52,354 bases of DNA from an uncultured Gammaproteobacteria bacterium (GTDB lineage: Bacteria > Pseudomonadota > Gammaproteobacteria > Pseudomonadales > Ketobacteraceae): assembly GCA_913063125.1 (NCBI GenBank), contig CAJXZM010000019.1:1-52354 (forward strand). The letters run 5' to 3'. Each line of letters starts with the position of its first letter. The stretch's first letter is position 1. The position numbers and the translations under genes were made by a program. Under the pieces are notes generated by a model that saw nothing but the letters and a program-made list of their open reading frames with translations, ran no database searches and was not told the origin of the DNA. Shown here in pieces: positions 49,588 through 52,354 of the stretch.

Positions 49588-50823
49588 ATGGATGTAATAT
49601 TTGAATTCTTTAACAGTGATGACCTTATTTATTATCTAGTGATTCCTTTTTTCAGCGGCTTTGTTGGTTTGGTGACTAACTATATTGGTATAAAAATGAT
49701 GTTTTCCCCCATAGAGTTTGTTGGGATAAAACCTATTTTTGGTTGGCAGGGTATTGTTCCTGCTCGGGCGGGAAAGTTTGCTAGACTGCAAATGGAACAG
49801 GTGGAAAAAATTATAGACTTTCAGGAATTAATCAACCGAATTAACCCCTCTGAGGTCGCTAATATTATTCAGCCTGGCATGAAGGAATTAACTGAAGAGA
49901 TTATTGATGAGGTTGCTTCTGAGAGCTTCCCTTTAGCTTGGGAAAATACACCGAACTTTATTAAAAACCGTTTTTATAAGCGTTTAGAAAAAGACTTACC
50001 TGCGCTGTTCGATAATATTTATTACGATGTTCGTGATAACTTTGATTCAATGTTTGATGCCAAAGCGATGGTTATAGACCGTTTAACCAGTGACAAGAGC
50101 ATATTGGTTGATATGACACGTCAAACTGTACATAAAGAGTTGGGGTTTCTTGTTAAATCGGGCCTTTATTTCGGTTTTTTGTTTGGCATCGTACAGATGA
50201 TCTTTTGGTACCTGTTTCCAGATGCTTGGTATGTGTTACCCGTAGGTGGTTTTTTTGTGGGTTATTTAACTAATTGGATTGCAGTGAAGCTGATGTTTCA
50301 CCCGTTAAATCCCATAAAAGTTGGGCCTTTTACCCTTCATGGTTTGTTTTTAAAGAGAAAGGATGAGGTGGCTCGCGATTACGCAAAGTCAATGACAACG
50401 TCTGTTCTTAATGCCCAGAATATTGCAGAGTACATACTGAAGAGCAGTGCAGGGGATAAAATATATGACCTTGTGAATCGACATGTTAAAAAAACCATTG
50501 ATAACAGTATGGGTTTTGGTAAACCGTTAGTGTTAGCAACAATTGGTACTCAGCGTTACATTGACATGAAAAATTCGGCGGTTGATAGGTTTTCAAATAG
50601 CTCGGCTTCCCTGCCAAAGTCAATCACCAATGGCCTTGTCTACACAGAGCAGGCCCTTGATTTAGAAAATGAAATAGAGATTCAAATGAAAAAGTTCACA
50701 CCGTTAGAGTTTGATGGTTTTGTTCGCCCGGTGTTTGAAGAGGATGAATGGATTTTGTATGCGGTGGGTGGTGGATTAGGTTTTTTAGCCGGTTGGGTTC
50801 AATTTGTCGCAATGTTTTCATAG
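49588..50823 (+). CDS. DUF445 family membrane protein
   Basis: About 411 residues from ATG 49588 (an in-frame TTG at 49579 adds three). Two related halves, each with a TNYIGIKMMF or TNWIAVKLMF motif followed by a Pro-containing loop, are the DUF445 signature (GIVPARAGKFARLQ and FTLHGLFLKRKDEVARDYA). Four or more membrane helices, the last at the C-terminus (GGGLGFLAGWVQFV). Function unknown. Followed by a strong terminator. Confidence 0.85.
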   Translation: MDVIFEFFNSDDLIYYLVIPFFSGFVGLVTNYIGIKMMFSPIEFVGIKPIFGWQGIVPARAGKFARLQMEQVEKIIDFQELINRINPSEVANIIQPGMKELTEEIIDEVASESFPLAWENTPNFIKNRFYKRLEKDLPALFDNIYYDVRDNFDSMFDAKAMVIDRLTSDKSILVDMTRQTVHKELGFLVKSGLYFGFLFGIVQMIFWYLFPDAWYVLPVGGFFVGYLTNWIAVKLMFHPLNPIKVGPFTLHGLFLKRKDEVARDYAKSMTTSVLNAQNIAEYILKSSAGDKIYDLVNRHVKKTIDNSMGFGKPLVLATIGTQRYIDMKNSAVDRFSNSSASLPKSITNGLVYTEQALDLENEIEIQMKKFTPLEFDGFVRPVFEEDEWILYAVGGGLGFLAGWVQFVAMFS

Positions 50824-50865
50824 TAGAAACGTGGCCTGTGAAATAGGCTGCTTCTACTGTTTTTT
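50822..50865 (+). terminator. Rho-independent terminator
   Basis: AGTAGAA...GGCCT pairs with AGGCTGCTTCTACT, followed by a T run (50860-50865), directly after the DUF445 stop. Confidence 0.8.
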
Positions 50866-50897
50866 AGTTGTACCATTTGAAATGCAGTATTTGTGAT

Positions 50898-51344
50898 TCA
50901 GTATTTCGAATTAGGTAAGTCGAAATAAGCATCAAACCCCCCTTCAGTTTGTAGTTCAATAACCGCTGTGTAAGGCAAGTTTTTTTTCTCATTGATAGCG
51001 AGGAGAGCCTGTGACATGTTGATAGAAATAGGGCCTATGGTGTGGTTTTGATTTTTGTCAGACCACGAAACGGTAATTTGGTTGTTTTTATAGGTTCGTT
51101 CTCTAAAGCCGTTGGAGCAGAAGGAGTCAATAAGAATCATATTACAGATGAATAATCCCTTTATCTTTTCTACGCGTATTTCTACATCCTTAACATCGGT
51201 TCGCGTTAGATTTTTGACAATCAGATTGTTGATAGTGGGTTTGTTGGTGGATGAAGCGGGTATTGAGCAAGCTGATATGCTGATAATAGAGAGGCATATG
51301 AGAAGTGTTGAAAATAAGTGTGTAGGAGTAATAATGTGTTTCAT
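50898..51344 (-). CDS. Hypothetical lipoprotein
   Basis: About 148 residues from ATG 51344. Signal peptide LFSTLLICLSIISIS then lipobox ISAC. The mature part has a single beta-rich domain with IRVEKIKGLFICN and VSWSDKNQNH. A longer frame to 51422 adds an unlikely leader. No family recognised. Confidence 0.6.
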   Translation of the reverse strand: MKHIITPTHLFSTLLICLSIISISACSIPASSTNKPTINNLIVKNLTRTDVKDVEIRVEKIKGLFICNMILIDSFCSNGFRERTYKNNQITVSWSDKNQNHTIGPISINMSQALLAINEKKNLPYTAVIELQTEGGFDAYFDLPNSKY

Positions 51345-51638
51345 GGTGTATGTGTTCCCAGTTAGCGCGATTAGAACTGTTTTTAGTTGTTTATAACGAC
51401 AGATGTTTAGAGAGGGCTGCAATGGATTTTCTGAAGGTTGATTAAATATTCGCCAGGTCTCGCGGATTTAGCGGTACTGGGTGTGCAGCCACCAATAATG
51501 ACAACGGCTACAAGCGCAGTAATCGGTCAGACGTTCATTGATTAATCTCCGTCTATGGGACAATTGAATGATGCAAATGATTGTATTGTGCATAGTAGTG
51601 GCTAAAATAACCAGATTAAACTGGTTTGGATAAAAAGC

Positions 51639-51806
51639 ATGTCAGATGAGCAACAATCACAAATCCCAAAAGAGCCTAAAGATCAAGTGCGTGATGCGAA
51701 TACGGATGATCCAGCATATTTGATGTTTCAACAAGACGGTGAGAATGATTTTAGTGTTTCTATGAAAGCGCTTCCTTATAAAGAGTTACTTATGCAGCGT
51801 AAATAA
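51639..51806 (+). CDS. Hypothetical small protein, 55 aa
   Basis: A 55-residue polar protein (MSDEQQSQIPKEPKDQVR, ending LLMQRK). It precedes the periplasmic protein gene by 21 bp on the same strand, so probably one operon. No ribosome site stands out. Not recognised. Confidence 0.5.
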   Translation: MSDEQQSQIPKEPKDQVRDANTDDPAYLMFQQDGENDFSVSMKALPYKELLMQRK

Positions 51807-51827
51807 AATTTATTTGAGGAGTATGTT

Positions 51828-52354
51828 GTGGATTGGTATATGCGTGTCGTTAAGGCATTTTTAGTAAAACTGCACATAGATCAGGTGCTTTTGTTTTGTT
51901 GTGTATTAAGTGTTGGTTTGTCGGGTGGTGTTTATGGGAAAGATGATTATAAAAATACAGTAAACATTGCAATTGTTACCGATGGTGTCAGCGAAAACTC
52001 TGAGAAGCATCGGGTGTTGTTACAGTCTGAAATTGCCGGACTGTTAGAGGGAGAGTACACGGTTAATTTTTTCAGTGGAGAGGAATATGAGGGTGGTTGG
52101 GCCCTTAAAACTATCCAAAAGGTATTCTCAGCAGCCGAGGATAATGACAATGTTGATATAGTTATTGCTCATGGCCTGGTTGCTAGTCATGTGGCTATTA
52201 ATACCATGCATTTGAAAAAACCGACTATTGCCACTTTGTTTTTGGATAGCGATATTCAATCGGTACCGCAAAAGGGGAAAACAAGTGGGCGGCATAATCT
52301 GACGTATATACAGCACGAAAAAACATTTTTAAAAGATATACAGCTATACCGTGA
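51828..52354 (+). CDS. Periplasmic binding-like protein (cut by window edge)
   Basis: At least 175 residues from GTG 51828 (TTGAGGAG upstream). N-terminal hydrophobic segment (IDQVLLFCCVLSVGLSGGVYG), then VNIAIVTDGVSENSEKHRVL and VDIVIAHGLVASHVAINTMH, the first half of a two-lobed Rossmann-like periplasmic binding fold. The gene continues beyond the window. Such proteins often precede TolC-type or sensor genes, but that cannot be seen here. Confidence 0.6.
   Translation, partial: MDWYMRVVKAFLVKLHIDQVLLFCCVLSVGLSGGVYGKDDYKNTVNIAIVTDGVSENSEKHRVLLQSEIAGLLEGEYTVNFFSGEEYEGGWALKTIQKVFSAAEDNDNVDIVIAHGLVASHVAINTMHLKKPTIATLFLDSDIQSVPQKGKTSGRHNLTYIQHEKTFLKDIQLYR

Overview
The window looks like part of the chromosome of a marine-type gammaproteobacterium. 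This is inferred from the 3' end of a gamma-type tmRNA gene used as an attachment site, a type III glutamine synthetase, a DUF445 membrane protein, two outer-membrane porin operons and TetR/AraC regulators of the gammaproteobacterial type. I cannot name the genus. Positions 1 to about 24.4 kb are accessory DNA. The rest is ordinary chromosome with several decayed genes.

Region 1 (1-2485): a phage-like replication block. Six copies of a 23-bp TGATCA-centred repeat (79-234) precede a small winged-helix gene, a replication-O-like gene, a replication-P-like gene and two small overlapping genes. The block ends in a repeat built from the near-palindrome ACCGTCTAACGGT.

Region 2 (about 3.1-19.5 kb): an array of single genes or gene pairs, all on the + strand. 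Most are followed by a 60-100 bp attC-like inverted repeat with an RYYYAAC-type left end and a GTTRRRY-type right end, so it reads as integron gene cassettes. No integrase gene is visible in the window. Cassettes include a Septu-type defence pair (PtuA ATPase and PtuB HNH nuclease), a CBASS/Pycsar-type TIR protein, a possible ADP-ribosyltransferase, three proteins with HEPN RNase-like R-x4-H motifs, and several unknown or membrane proteins. Many cassette genes start with TTG. The array is interrupted by two copies of a second module that begin exactly at cassette junctions. The full copy (14465-17033) has a Xre-type repressor, divergent small genes, a winged-helix initiator-like gene and the same ACCGTCTAACGGT repeats. 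The other copy (11699-12171) is an internally deleted derivative.

Region 3 (20.2-24.4 kb): two 235-bp direct repeats, each starting inside a tmRNA (ssrA) 3' end and carrying its terminator. They mark stacked islands at ssrA. Between them lie an IS21-family remnant, a small lipoprotein, and a HupE/UreJ plus DUF6488 plus His-rich membrane gene set that is probably metal related.

Region 4 (24.5-52.4 kb): a DUF2809 protein, a GT39-type glycosyltransferase, lipoproteins, a periplasmic solute-binding protein, and remnants of nitroreductase, AraC-regulator, solute-binding and epimerase genes. It also holds an intact AraC regulator, a CWC zinc-type protein, glnN, an AsmA-like gene with cytochrome b561 and an acyltransferase, a TetR gene with a perfect 13-bp-arm operator facing a YCII/glutathione S-transferase operon, a fatty acid hydroxylase with a second TetR, and DUF445. 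Two paralogous three-gene sets share one layout: outer-membrane porin, short PstS-like periplasmic protein, membrane signalling enzyme. In one set the enzyme is a hybrid histidine kinase and in the other a GGDEF cyclase. They look like a repeated signalling architecture. The window ends inside a periplasmic substrate-binding-like gene.
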